33,460 bases of DNA. Source: Elusimicrobia bacterium GWC2_61_19 (GTDB lineage Bacteria; Elusimicrobiota; Elusimicrobia; Elusimicrobiales; UBA9959). The position numbers were made by a program, and so were the translations under genes. Shown one piece after another: positions 6,562 through 13,344 of this stretch. The notes under the pieces were generated by a model that saw only the letters and a list, made by a program, of their open reading frames with translations, had not been told where the DNA came from and did not search any database. Location: the NCBI GenBank assembly GCA_001799795.1, contig MGUD01000001.1, positions 12,558 to 46,017 on the forward strand, given 5' to 3'. Numbering within the stretch: position 1 is the first letter of the stretch; each line of letters begins with the position of its first letter.

Positions 6562-8403
6562 ATGAAATCAGTCTCTTCAGCGTTCCTTGCGGTCCTGCTC
6601 GCCCTTTGCGTTACGGGGGCCCATTCACAACAAAACAGCGAAGTATATCTCTCCGTCAGTAAATCCGTATTAAAAGGGCTGCCTAAACCAGCCGATGCCG
6701 TAGACCTTTACGTTCCGCCCGCTCAACGCGCGGCGGCGTCATCGGCCGGGGATCTTCTTGAGACGGCCTTGCCGGTAATGTTAAGGCGGGCCAACGGCTC
6801 CGCCGGGCTTGCCACCGCAGGGCTGCGCGGCTTCTCCTCCAAACAGACGGCGGTCTTTTACGACGGCATGCGTGTGCCCGCGGACCTGACCGGCACGGTG
6901 GATATTTCGGCCCTGCCCGCGGCCGACATAGAAAGGGTGGAAATACTGCCGGGCGCCTGGTCTTCGGTGCAGGGCGCCAACGCGGAGGGCGGAGTTATAA
7001 ACTTCGTCAGCCGCACCCCCGGCGCGGGAGCCCGCGCCGCACTTGGCACGACCCTGTCCTCCTACGGAGGCAACGCCAATACGGTGTCGTTCATGAGCGG
7101 CAATGGCCGGCTTAAAACCTCGGCGCTGGCTTCAAGGGAGGCCTCGGACGGCTTCCAGCGCAACGGCGCCGCGCGTAAAGAGTTCTTCACGGGCAAAGCT
7201 GTGCTGGCGGTGGGGGAGGGCGGCACGCTTTCTTTCAGCGCCTTACGGAACAATTCAGAGAACGGGGTGCCCGGCGGTACCCCGGTAGCCGTCGCCGATT
7301 GGAACGGCAGCAGGGAGCGGGCGGCAAATTCGCTGACCGACCTGCAGCGTTCCAGCCTCGGGCTCGCCCGCGCCGCTCTCGAAATGCCTTTAACGGAGAA
7401 TGTCAGCTATACCCTGACGGCGCAGTCCGGCGTGAATCGGCTATTCTCGCATACCGCCTGGAGTGACGAGCTGACCCGCACCCTCAGCAACAGAGGGCTG
7501 CTCAGTCTTTCGTTCTTCAATAAGGGCGAGGCCGGGATAGAATACGAAAAGGACCTCCTCAAGTCGGACACGTACGGCGATCACTATAAGCAGAATACCG
7601 GCATTTTCTCTCAATGGACCCTGGAGCCGCTTAAGGGTTTAAGCTTTACCCCTTCGCTGCGCTACGACAGGAACGTCGGGTACGCCGACCAGACCAGCCC
7701 CAGGCTCGCCGTTGTCTATGCGCCTGATGCCGTCTGGAAGTTTTCGGCGCAGACCGGGCGCGCCTGGCAGGCCCCGACTTTCGCCGACCTCTACAACCCG
7801 TGGGTGCCGGCGGCCGACCGTTCGCCGAACCTGAAACCTGAATATTCCTGGCAGACCCAGGCCGGGTTGTCGGCCGCTTTTGCGGCCGGTTTCCGGGTTT
7901 CAGTCGGCGCTTATTACTCCGACGTGAGGGACCGCATCGCCCTGGACCCGGCCAAGAGCTGGGCGGCTTACAATCTGGATTCGGCCTTCAACGAGGGGCT
8001 TGAGGCCGGCCTGGACTACAAGAGTTCCGCGTTCAGCGCGGGTCTGGGCTACGTTCACAATATAAGCAAGGGCCGGACTTCAGGCGGTTATAAAGAACTG
8101 TCTTTCAGCCCGCGGCACCGGTTCACCCTGAACGCCGCGGTTAAGACCCCCTGGGCGGATGTCCGCTCAAAGAGCTATTACAGCGCGCGGCAGTACACCG
8201 CGGCGGATCACGGCGGGCTTAAGCTGCCCTCGTATTTCACGGCGGACCTGTATCTGTCGAAAACGCTGGAAAGGTTCGAGATCTTCGCGGGGGCGGATAA
8301 TATCCTGGACGCCCATTACGCCCAGACGGCCGATACCATAAACGGCTATTATCCCCTGCCGGGCAGGGTGCTTAAATGCGGGCTGAGCGTCAGGTTCATC
8401 TGA
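6562..8403 (+). CDS. btuB: TonB-dependent outer-membrane receptor, BtuB-like (cobalamin uptake)
   Basis: 613 residues, essentially the length of E. coli BtuB. It has a signal peptide (about 1-22, hydrophobic core then AHSQ), a possible TonB-interacting segment near 45-51 (DAVDLYV), a plug domain of about 60-165 (TAGLRGFSSKQTAVFYDGMRVP, ADIERVEILPGAWSSVQGANAEGGVINFVSR) and a 22-strand-type barrel with many alternating strands, for example ALRNNSENGVPGGTP and PSLRYDRNVGYADQTSPR. The barrel ends VLKCGLSVRFI, close to the usual terminal aromatic. ATG at 6562 follows GGGAGGAAA. The cobalamin riboswitch directly upstream is strong evidence that the substrate is a cobalamin or related corrinoid. No btuC, btuD or btuF is next to it. 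The adjacent nickel operon raises the lesser possibility of a metal-chelate substrate, but riboswitch control argues against that. Confidence 0.9.
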   Translation: MKSVSSAFLAVLLALCVTGAHSQQNSEVYLSVSKSVLKGLPKPADAVDLYVPPAQRAAASSAGDLLETALPVMLRRANGSAGLATAGLRGFSSKQTAVFYDGMRVPADLTGTVDISALPAADIERVEILPGAWSSVQGANAEGGVINFVSRTPGAGARAALGTTLSSYGGNANTVSFMSGNGRLKTSALASREASDGFQRNGAARKEFFTGKAVLAVGEGGTLSFSALRNNSENGVPGGTPVAVADWNGSRERAANSLTDLQRSSLGLARAALEMPLTENVSYTLTAQSGVNRLFSHTAWSDELTRTLSNRGLLSLSFFNKGEAGIEYEKDLLKSDTYGDHYKQNTGIFSQWTLEPLKGLSFTPSLRYDRNVGYADQTSPRLAVVYAPDAVWKFSAQTGRAWQAPTFADLYNPWVPAADRSPNLKPEYSWQTQAGLSAAFAAGFRVSVGAYYSDVRDRIALDPAKSWAAYNLDSAFNEGLEAGLDYKSSAFSAGLGYVHNISKGRTSGGYKELSFSPRHRFTLNAAVKTPWADVRSKSYYSARQYTAADHGGLKLPSYFTADLYLSKTLERFEIFAGADNILDAHYAQTADTINGYYPLPGRVLKCGLSVRFI

Positions 8404-8455
8404 CGGCTCCCGCCGGCGGACGCCTGAACCTGAGGGCTCGCGCGGGTACGGAAAG

Positions 8456-8484
8456 TTGACCGGTCCCGCGCATTGTGCTACTAT
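8456..8484 (+). promoter_or_regulatory. nikR operon promoter
   Basis: TTGACC (8456-8461) and TACTAT (8479-8484) are separated by exactly 17 bases, and TGC just before the -10 makes it an extended -10 promoter. Transcription would start at about 8490, leaving a leader of about 12 bases with an AAAGG ribosome binding site before the nikR start codon at 8502. Confidence 0.8.
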
Positions 8485-8501
8485 TTAACTAAAGGTAACA
8501 C
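8475..8501. promoter_or_regulatory. NikR operator (palindrome)
   Basis: GTGCTAC at 8475-8481 and GTAACAC at 8495-8501 form an inverted repeat with a 13-base spacer and a single mismatch. As I recall from comparative genomics of nickel regulons, NikR sites in several non-enteric lineages have the form GTGTTAC-N13/14-GTAACAC, which this fits at 13 of 14 positions. It covers the -10 element, the start point and the ribosome binding site of nikR, so bound Ni-NikR would block transcription of the whole operon. No second copy was seen before the other genes of the window, including btuB and hypE. Confidence 0.82.
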
Positions 8502-8912
8502 ATGAACAACAAGCTCGTCAGGTTCGGCGTCTCGCTGGAGGGGGAACTCCTCCGGAAGTTCGACGCCTTCATCGCGGCGGAAGGCTACGACAACCGCTCC
8601 AAGGCCATTGCCGACCTGATCCGCCGGGACTTCGTTACCGATATTTTCGCCAAAGGCGGCGCGGTGGCGGGCGCCGTCACCATAGTGTACGACCATCACA
8701 AGCGCGAAGTCGTCAATAAACTGCTGGATATTCAGCACGACCACGGGGCGATAATCATATCCGCCCAGCATGTGCACCTGGACCACGACAACTGCCTGGA
8801 GATCATAGCCGTAAAGGGGCCCGGCGCCAAAGTGAAAGCCCTGGCCGATTCCCTTAAGGCCGTAAAAGGCGTTAAGCACGCCACACTCAGCGTGACCAGC
8901 GCGGGTAAATAA
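8502..8912 (+). CDS. nikR: NikR, nickel-responsive ribbon-helix-helix repressor
   Basis: 136 residues, the normal NikR length. The N-terminus is a ribbon-helix-helix DNA-binding domain (about 1-45; LVRFGVSLEGELLRKFD then YDNRSKAIADLIRR) and the C-terminus an ACT-like nickel-sensing domain. The four nickel ligands of the family are in place: H79 (DIQHDHG), H90 and H92 (SAQHVHLDH) and C98 (DNCLEII). Nickel-loaded NikR represses nickel uptake genes. It is the first gene of an operon whose later genes encode an ECF nickel importer, and its own promoter carries a matching palindrome, so it should be autoregulated. This gene is also the best evidence that the transporter downstream handles nickel rather than cobalt. 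Confidence 0.97.
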   Translation: MNNKLVRFGVSLEGELLRKFDAFIAAEGYDNRSKAIADLIRRDFVTDIFAKGGAVAGAVTIVYDHHKREVVNKLLDIQHDHGAIIISAQHVHLDHDNCLEIIAVKGPGAKVKALADSLKAVKGVKHATLSVTSAGK

Positions 8913-8967
8913 TTTTTTACCCAGGCGTAGCACGAAACGCAGAAAGGTAGCAATAAGGAGGAGTACT

Positions 8968-9621
8968 ATGAAGTTGAAGGCCGTATTGTTTTCTGCCGTT
9001 CTTATCTGCGCCGGCGCCGCCCGGGCGCAGGCGGCTTATCCGCTGGCCACTGACGACGCCGGCACGGTAAGCCAGGGCGGCTATGAACTTGAAGCGGGTT
9101 ATGACAGCGCGAAGGACGCTGAAAACCTGTCTAACCAGTCCAGCGCCTTCTCCTTTAAGCACGGGGTCACGGAAAAGATGGACCTGGGGCTGGCGCTGCC
9201 GTACCAGATACATCCCGCCGACGCGGAGAAACTCGGAGCGGCCTCGCTGGCGCTTAAGTTCTCGCTGGTCAAGGACATCGTCGCCGTTGCTTTATCGAAC
9301 GAGCTCGGCGAAAAGGATTACTTCCTTAACGCCATCTTCAGTAAAGCGTTCTCCGCCGTTAAACTCCATGTCAATGCCGGCTACCTTTCTACCGGCGATG
9401 AAACCGCAAAGGGGGCGGGCTCTTACGGCCTGGCGCTGGAATACCCGCTGGGTAAATTCGAGGCGGTGGGCGAGGTGCAGGGGCAGGAGGGCGGAGAAGG
9501 CGACGCTCTGGCCGGCCTGCGGTACAGGATAAGAGAGACGCTGTTCGTGGCCGGCGGCCTGGCCAGGGATTTCAAGTCCGGCCATGCCCGGCTGACCGCG
9601 GGGCTGCACTTTGAATTTTAA
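8968..9621 (+). CDS. Small outer-membrane beta-barrel protein in the nickel operon
   Basis: 217 residues. It begins with a signal peptide (about 1-22, ARAQA cleavage site), continues as alternating beta strands throughout (GGYELEAGYDSAKD, KMDLGLALPYQIHP, LHVNAGYLSTGDE, GLRYRIRETLFVAGGLARDF) and ends in LTAGLHFEF, a C-terminal strand closing with phenylalanine as outer-membrane barrels do. The general look is that of the 'MetA-pathway of phenol degradation'-like transporter or porin families (Pfam Phenol_MetA_deg type), but I cannot name it. ATG at 8968 has a strong AAGGAGGAG site 4 bases upstream. It lies between nikR and nikMN with short gaps, so it should be repressed by nickel together with the importer. 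An attractive inference is that it lets nickel or a nickel complex through the outer membrane; that is unproven, and no metal-binding motif is obvious. Confidence 0.8.
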   Translation: MKLKAVLFSAVLICAGAARAQAAYPLATDDAGTVSQGGYELEAGYDSAKDAENLSNQSSAFSFKHGVTEKMDLGLALPYQIHPADAEKLGAASLALKFSLVKDIVAVALSNELGEKDYFLNAIFSKAFSAVKLHVNAGYLSTGDETAKGAGSYGLALEYPLGKFEAVGEVQGQEGGEGDALAGLRYRIRETLFVAGGLARDFKSGHARLTAGLHFEF

Positions 9622-9651
9622 GACGGAGACGAACTTACAGGAGGGCCTACT

Positions 9652-10692
9652 ATGCATATGGCAGACGCTTTGATCTCCCCGGCGGTAGGGGGCACTATGT
9701 GGGCGGTTTCGGGCGGACTTATCGCCTATAGCGCTAAAAAGGTCCGGGAAGAAGCGGACGACAGGAAGATCCCGCTGATGGGCGTGCTGGGCGCGTTCAT
9801 CTTCGCGGCGCAGATGATAAACTTCACCATCCCCGGCACCGGGTCCAGCGGCCATCTGGGCGGCGGCATGATCCTGGCTATTCTGCTCGGGCCTTGGTCG
9901 GCGTTCCTGGCGCTGGCTTCGGTGCTTACAGTGCAGGCGCTGTTCTTCGCCGACGGAGGGCTGCTGGCACTGGGCTGTAATATCCTCAACATGGGCTTTT
10001 TTACCTGCTTCTTCGCTTACCCGCTCGTCTACAAGAAGATAACCGGGGGGAGCCTGGATAAGAAACGGGTAATGATCGGCGCCGTGACGGCCGCCGTCAT
10101 AGGCCTGCAGCTCGGGGCTTTCGGCGTGGTAGTGGAAACGCTGGCTTCCGGCATTTCCGAACTGCCCTTTAAGACCTTTGTGCTGCTGATGCAGCCCATA
10201 CACCTGGGCATAGGCGTGGTGGAAGGCCTGGTGACGGCGGGCGTAGTGTCCTTCATGCTGAAGGCCCGCCCGGAGATCCTGGCCGCCGCGGCGCAGCGCC
10301 AGCCCATCGGCGTGAGCGTTAAGGGCGCGCTGGCGGGCCTAGCCGCGGCCGCGGTGCTTACCGGCGCCGCGCTCAGCTGGTTCGCCTCCGCCAACCCCGA
10401 CGGGCTGGAATGGGCCATGCTGCGGACCTCCGGCAGGGAAGAACTGGAAAGCTCCGGCAAACTGCACGGCTTGCTGGGCGCGCTGCAGGCTAAAACCGCT
10501 TTCCTGCCCGATTACGGTTTCCGTAAGCCCGAAGAGGCCCCCGCGGCGCCCGACGGGGAGGGGGCCCCCGCTCCCGCCTGGCCGGCCGTTGACGCCGGCA
10601 CGTCGGTGGCTGGGCTAGTGGGCGGTATTTCTACTCTGTTGATGACGGGCCTCATAGGATTTGCCTTAAGGCGCGGGAAAGCAGCGGCTTGA
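9652..10692 (+). CDS. nikMN: NikMN, fused substrate-binding components of an ECF nickel transporter
   Basis: 346 residues, longer than a lone CbiM/NikM (about 220-240) because a CbiN/NikN-like part is fused at the C-terminus. The NikM part has the N-terminal MHMADALISP; in this family Met1 and His2 coordinate the metal, so no upstream extension is possible and the start at 9652 is secure. A further ligand, H68, lies in GTGSSGHLGGG. About six membrane spans follow up to about 245. The C-terminal part has a PDGLE motif (249-253), a conserved LPDYGF loop around 285-290 and a final membrane span (about 315-340), the arrangement of NikN/PDGLE domains. It imports Ni2+ together with NikQ and NikO. 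The nikR context supports nickel over cobalt. Confidence 0.94.
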   Translation: MHMADALISPAVGGTMWAVSGGLIAYSAKKVREEADDRKIPLMGVLGAFIFAAQMINFTIPGTGSSGHLGGGMILAILLGPWSAFLALASVLTVQALFFADGGLLALGCNILNMGFFTCFFAYPLVYKKITGGSLDKKRVMIGAVTAAVIGLQLGAFGVVVETLASGISELPFKTFVLLMQPIHLGIGVVEGLVTAGVVSFMLKARPEILAAAAQRQPIGVSVKGALAGLAAAAVLTGAALSWFASANPDGLEWAMLRTSGREELESSGKLHGLLGALQAKTAFLPDYGFRKPEEAPAAPDGEGAPAPAWPAVDAGTSVAGLVGGISTLLMTGLIGFALRRGKAAA

Positions 10693-10698
10693 AAACTA

Positions 10699-11511
10699 AT
10701 GAGCGAACTCGGCGCTAGTCTTGTCGATATCGGCTATATGGATACGCTGGCGGCCGGCTCCACCCCGCTGCACAGGCTGGACCCGCGCGCGAAACTCCTG
10801 ACCACCGCCCTCTTCATCGTCGCCGTGGTCTCCTTCGGCAAGTACGAGGTTTCCGCGCTCCTCCCGTTCCTGCTTTACCCGGTGTATCTCGCCGCGGAGG
10901 GGCGGCTGCCCGCGCGCTACCTGTTCAAAAAGGTGCTGCTGGTCTCGCCGTTCGCGGTCATGGTGGGCATCTTCAACCCTTTCTTCGACGGCGGCGTGCT
11001 GCTGCGCGTGGGGCACCTCGGCGTATCAGGCGGCTGGGTTTCCTTCGCTTCGATACTGCTGCGTTTCCTGCTCACCGTCTCGGCCGCGCTGGCCCTGCTG
11101 GCCCTGACCGGGATAAATTCCATATGCGAGGGGCTCTTGCGGCTCGGCGCGCCAAGGGCTTTTGTGGTGCAGCTCCTGTTCCTTAACCGGTATCTATTCT
11201 CGCTCGCGGCTGAAACTGAAAATATGACCCGTGCCCGCGCACTGCGTTCCGCCGGGAAGCGCGGCATGCGGTTCGGGGTGTTTATCCAGATATTAGGCCA
11301 CCTGCTGCTGAAGACCCTGGACCGCGCCGAACGGGTCTACCGCGCCATGCTAGCCCGCGGTTTCGACGGGCATATCCGGGTGACCCGGGGCTATAAGATC
11401 GGCCGCCGCGAGCTGCTTTTCTTTTTCTGCTGGACGGCGCTGTTCGCGCTTTTCAGGTTCGTAAATCTCCCGGTAATGCTGGGGCAGGCGGTTACAGGAC
11501 TATTAAAATGA
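10699..11511 (+). CDS. nikQ: NikQ/CbiQ, transmembrane T component of the ECF nickel transporter
   Basis: 270 residues with several membrane spans. The N-terminal LHRLDPRAKLL is the standard opening of CbiQ-family T components, and the C-terminal RAERVYRAMLARGFDG is the family signature containing the Ala-Arg-Gly motif whose helix couples to the ATPase. It links the NikMN substrate unit to the NikO ATPase. It starts 6 bases after the nikMN stop and its own stop overlaps the start of nikO by 4 bases (ATGA at 11508-11511), so the three components are made together. Confidence 0.94.
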   Translation: MSELGASLVDIGYMDTLAAGSTPLHRLDPRAKLLTTALFIVAVVSFGKYEVSALLPFLLYPVYLAAEGRLPARYLFKKVLLVSPFAVMVGIFNPFFDGGVLLRVGHLGVSGGWVSFASILLRFLLTVSAALALLALTGINSICEGLLRLGAPRAFVVQLLFLNRYLFSLAAETENMTRARALRSAGKRGMRFGVFIQILGHLLLKTLDRAERVYRAMLARGFDGHIRVTRGYKIGRRELLFFFCWTALFALFRFVNLPVMLGQAVTGLLK

Positions 11512-12266
11512 GCCATCATATCGTTGAAGCCGCTAATATACATTACTCCTATCCCGACAGCACGGCCGCGCTGGACGGGGTTTCCTTCCGGATAGGGCAC
11601 GGGGAGTCCGTGGCGCTGGTCGGGGAGAACGGCGCCGGCAAGTCCACCCTGCTCCGCCATTTTACGGGCTGCCTGTTCCCGTCTTCAGGGATGCTGAAGA
11701 TAGATGGCGGGGTGGTGGAGAAAAAAAATCTGCCTGCGGTCCGCCGGGCGGTCGGGATGGTCTTTCAGAACCCGGACGACCAGCTTTTCATGCCGACGGT
11801 CTTCGAGGACGTGGCCTTCGGACTGCTGAACATGGGCGTGCCCGCGGCGGAGCTCGACGGCAGGGTCATGGCCGCGCTGCAAACCGTGGGGGCGGCCCAC
11901 CTGCGCTCGCGGCCGCCCTACCGGCTTTCGCAGGGCGAAAAGAGGGCCGCGGCTATCGCGGGCGTGCTGGCCATGGCCCCGGATATCCTGGTCATGGATG
12001 AGCCCACCTCTAACTTGGACCCAATGTCCCGCCGGCGGCTGATAACGCTGCTTAAAACATTCGGGCATACGAAGATCATCGCCACGCACGACCTGGACTT
12101 CGCCCTGGAAACGTGCGAAAGGACTATCGTCATCCATAAAGGCCGCGTGACCGCCGACGGGCCCACCGTGGAGATCTTTAATGACGAAAGGTTATTGACG
12201 GCCAGCAGCCTGGAAAAACCGATGTCCGCGCGGGCCTGGCCCCAGAACAGATTAAAAACTTCCTGA
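11508..12266 (+). CDS. nikO: NikO/CbiO, ATPase of the ECF nickel transporter
   Basis: 252 residues, a typical single ABC ATPase domain. Visible motifs: Walker A GENGAGKST (about residues 43-51), Q-loop in VGMVFQNPDDQLF, ABC signature LSQGEKRAAAIAG, Walker B ILVMDEPTSNLD and the switch histidine in IIATHDLDFAL. FQNPDDQLFMPTVFEDVAFG is characteristic of ECF-type (CbiO/EcfA) ATPases. A single ATPase gene implies a homodimer, as usual for dedicated nickel and cobalt systems. It is the last gene of the nik operon; no obvious terminator follows, and the next promoter begins about 20 bases downstream. Confidence 0.95.
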   Translation: MSHHIVEAANIHYSYPDSTAALDGVSFRIGHGESVALVGENGAGKSTLLRHFTGCLFPSSGMLKIDGGVVEKKNLPAVRRAVGMVFQNPDDQLFMPTVFEDVAFGLLNMGVPAAELDGRVMAALQTVGAAHLRSRPPYRLSQGEKRAAAIAGVLAMAPDILVMDEPTSNLDPMSRRRLITLLKTFGHTKIIATHDLDFALETCERTIVIHKGRVTADGPTVEIFNDERLLTASSLEKPMSARAWPQNRLKTS

Positions 12267-12284
12267 CCTGATAACGCGTCATTT

Positions 12285-12293
12285 TGGTAAAAT
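12285..12293 (+). promoter_or_regulatory. Extended -10 promoter, nearly leaderless M15 peptidase gene
   Basis: TGGTAAAAT at 12285-12293 matches an extended -10 element (TGn plus TAAAAT). Transcription would begin near 12300, only about 4 bases before the ATG at 12304, and there is no ribosome binding site in the bases upstream. A -35 box is poor (CTGACC at 12263-12268, spacer 19). Confidence 0.5.
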
Positions 12294-12303
12294 ATACGTC
12301 TTG

Positions 12304-13200
12304 ATGCGCCTGACGGAAATCAATAAACAAAGCGGCTTTGTCCGCAAGCTTTTAGCCTTGGCGGCGGCGCTAGCCCTGCCTTGCGCGGCGGCGGCCCAGG
12401 GGCTCGGCCCCGTGACGGAAGACGCCATAGAATTAAGTTCCTCCACGCTGCTGGCGCAGCTGGCCTCCATCCCCGATTACGCGGTAACCCCCGATACCGC
12501 GCCGGTGACCGAAGCCGACGTGCAGGAACTGGAAGAAGGCGAGGACGCGGACACTTATATTTTTATCAGCAGCGCCATGGCCCAGACCCCGGAGCCCGTG
12601 AACCTGGGCGGCAACGGCAGGCTTACGCTGATACGCAGCGATAACGGCGAGAAACTTACCGTGCGCTACCGCCTGGCCGACGGGACCTATGACGCCGCGG
12701 CGCTGGCCAAACTGGACCATCACATGCGCTGCAGCCTAACCGGGCGCGAGACGCGGATGTCCGTAAAGCTGATAGAGCTCCTCGACGCGGTCGAGGATAA
12801 GTTCGGCAAGAAAGGTCTCACACTTTTAAGCGGCTACCGCACGCCCAAGAACAACGGTCATACCGCCGGCGCGGCCAGGCACAGCCTGCATATGCTGGGC
12901 TGGGCCGCGGATATAAAGATCCCCGGCTACAGCTCGACCAAGGTCAAAAAATACGGCCAGAGGCTGTGGGTCGGCGGCGTGGGCTATTATCCGTACAAGG
13001 GTTTTACGCACCTGGACGTGGGTAAACCCCGCTACTGGGCCGTTGGCCGCCCGCCGCGCAGGCGCCGTTTCCGCCGCGCGCCAAGGCATGCCCCGGCGCG
13101 CCGGACGGCGGCAAAGAGGCCGGCCACCCCGGCGCATAAAAAAGCGGCCGCGCCCGTGAAAACCTCTTTAAAACAGAAGTCCTACAAAAGTAAATCATAA
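12304..13200 (+). CDS. Secreted YcbK-like (DUF882, M15 fold) peptidoglycan peptidase with basic tail
   Basis: 298 residues from the ATG at 12304; a TTG one codon earlier is also in frame but is not needed. After a signal peptide (about 13-32, hydrophobic run then AAAQG) comes an acidic stretch, and then the catalytic domain of about 100-240. This opens with LTLIRSDNGEKLTVRYR and contains LSGYRTPKNN, the zinc-binding SLHMLGWAADI (H196, D203) and FTHLDVG (H236). These are the features of the YcbK/MepK group of peptidoglycan-crosslink endopeptidases. Residues about 243-298 form a tail dominated by Arg, Lys, Pro and Ala (for example RPPRRRRFRRAPRHAPARR), likely disordered and strongly cationic, which could bind the anionic wall or outer-membrane inner leaflet. 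It stands alone after the nik operon with its own extended -10 promoter. Confidence 0.88.
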   Translation: MRLTEINKQSGFVRKLLALAAALALPCAAAAQGLGPVTEDAIELSSSTLLAQLASIPDYAVTPDTAPVTEADVQELEEGEDADTYIFISSAMAQTPEPVNLGGNGRLTLIRSDNGEKLTVRYRLADGTYDAAALAKLDHHMRCSLTGRETRMSVKLIELLDAVEDKFGKKGLTLLSGYRTPKNNGHTAGAARHSLHMLGWAADIKIPGYSSTKVKKYGQRLWVGGVGYYPYKGFTHLDVGKPRYWAVGRPPRRRRFRRAPRHAPARRTAAKRPATPAHKKAAAPVKTSLKQKSYKSKS

Positions 13201-13216
13201 GCGCGTCCCGCTGTTA

Positions 13217-13246
13217 TTGTAAATCACTTCGGCATTTGGTAAAAAT
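13217..13246 (+). promoter_or_regulatory. Promoter of the hybrid histidine kinase gene
   Basis: TTGTAA (13217-13222) and TAAAAA (13240-13245) are separated by 17 bases, with TGG just before the -10 (extended -10). Transcription from about 13252 would give a leader of about 90 bases before the kinase ATG at 13345. Confidence 0.6.
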
Positions 13247-13269
13247 AGGGGCAGCGGAGAATCGTTCCG

Positions 13270-13315
13270 GCCGGCGGGTTCCGGCGCAGCATGGGTAACC
13301 GGCGGCTTTTAATTT
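13270..13315 (+). terminator. Terminator-like hairpin between the M15 peptidase and the hybrid kinase
   Basis: GCCGGCGGGTT (13270-13280) pairs with AACCGGCGGC (13297-13306) with one bulge and one G-G mismatch, followed by TTTTAATTT (13307-13315). It may simply end the peptidase transcript (stop at 13200), but it lies downstream of the probable kinase promoter and so would sit in the kinase leader as an attenuator. Confidence 0.45.
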
Positions 13316-13344
13316 AGCACGCGCCGAAGGCAGAGGGGAATATA

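Noticed and set aside
8913-8967. T run after nikR as a terminator
   Set aside because: There is no stable stem before the run of T, and the next gene has a strong ribosome binding site without its own promoter, so read-through is expected.
12301-12303. TTG as start of the M15 peptidase gene
   Set aside because: The ATG at the next codon gives the same signal peptide and is the more usual start; neither has a ribosome binding site.
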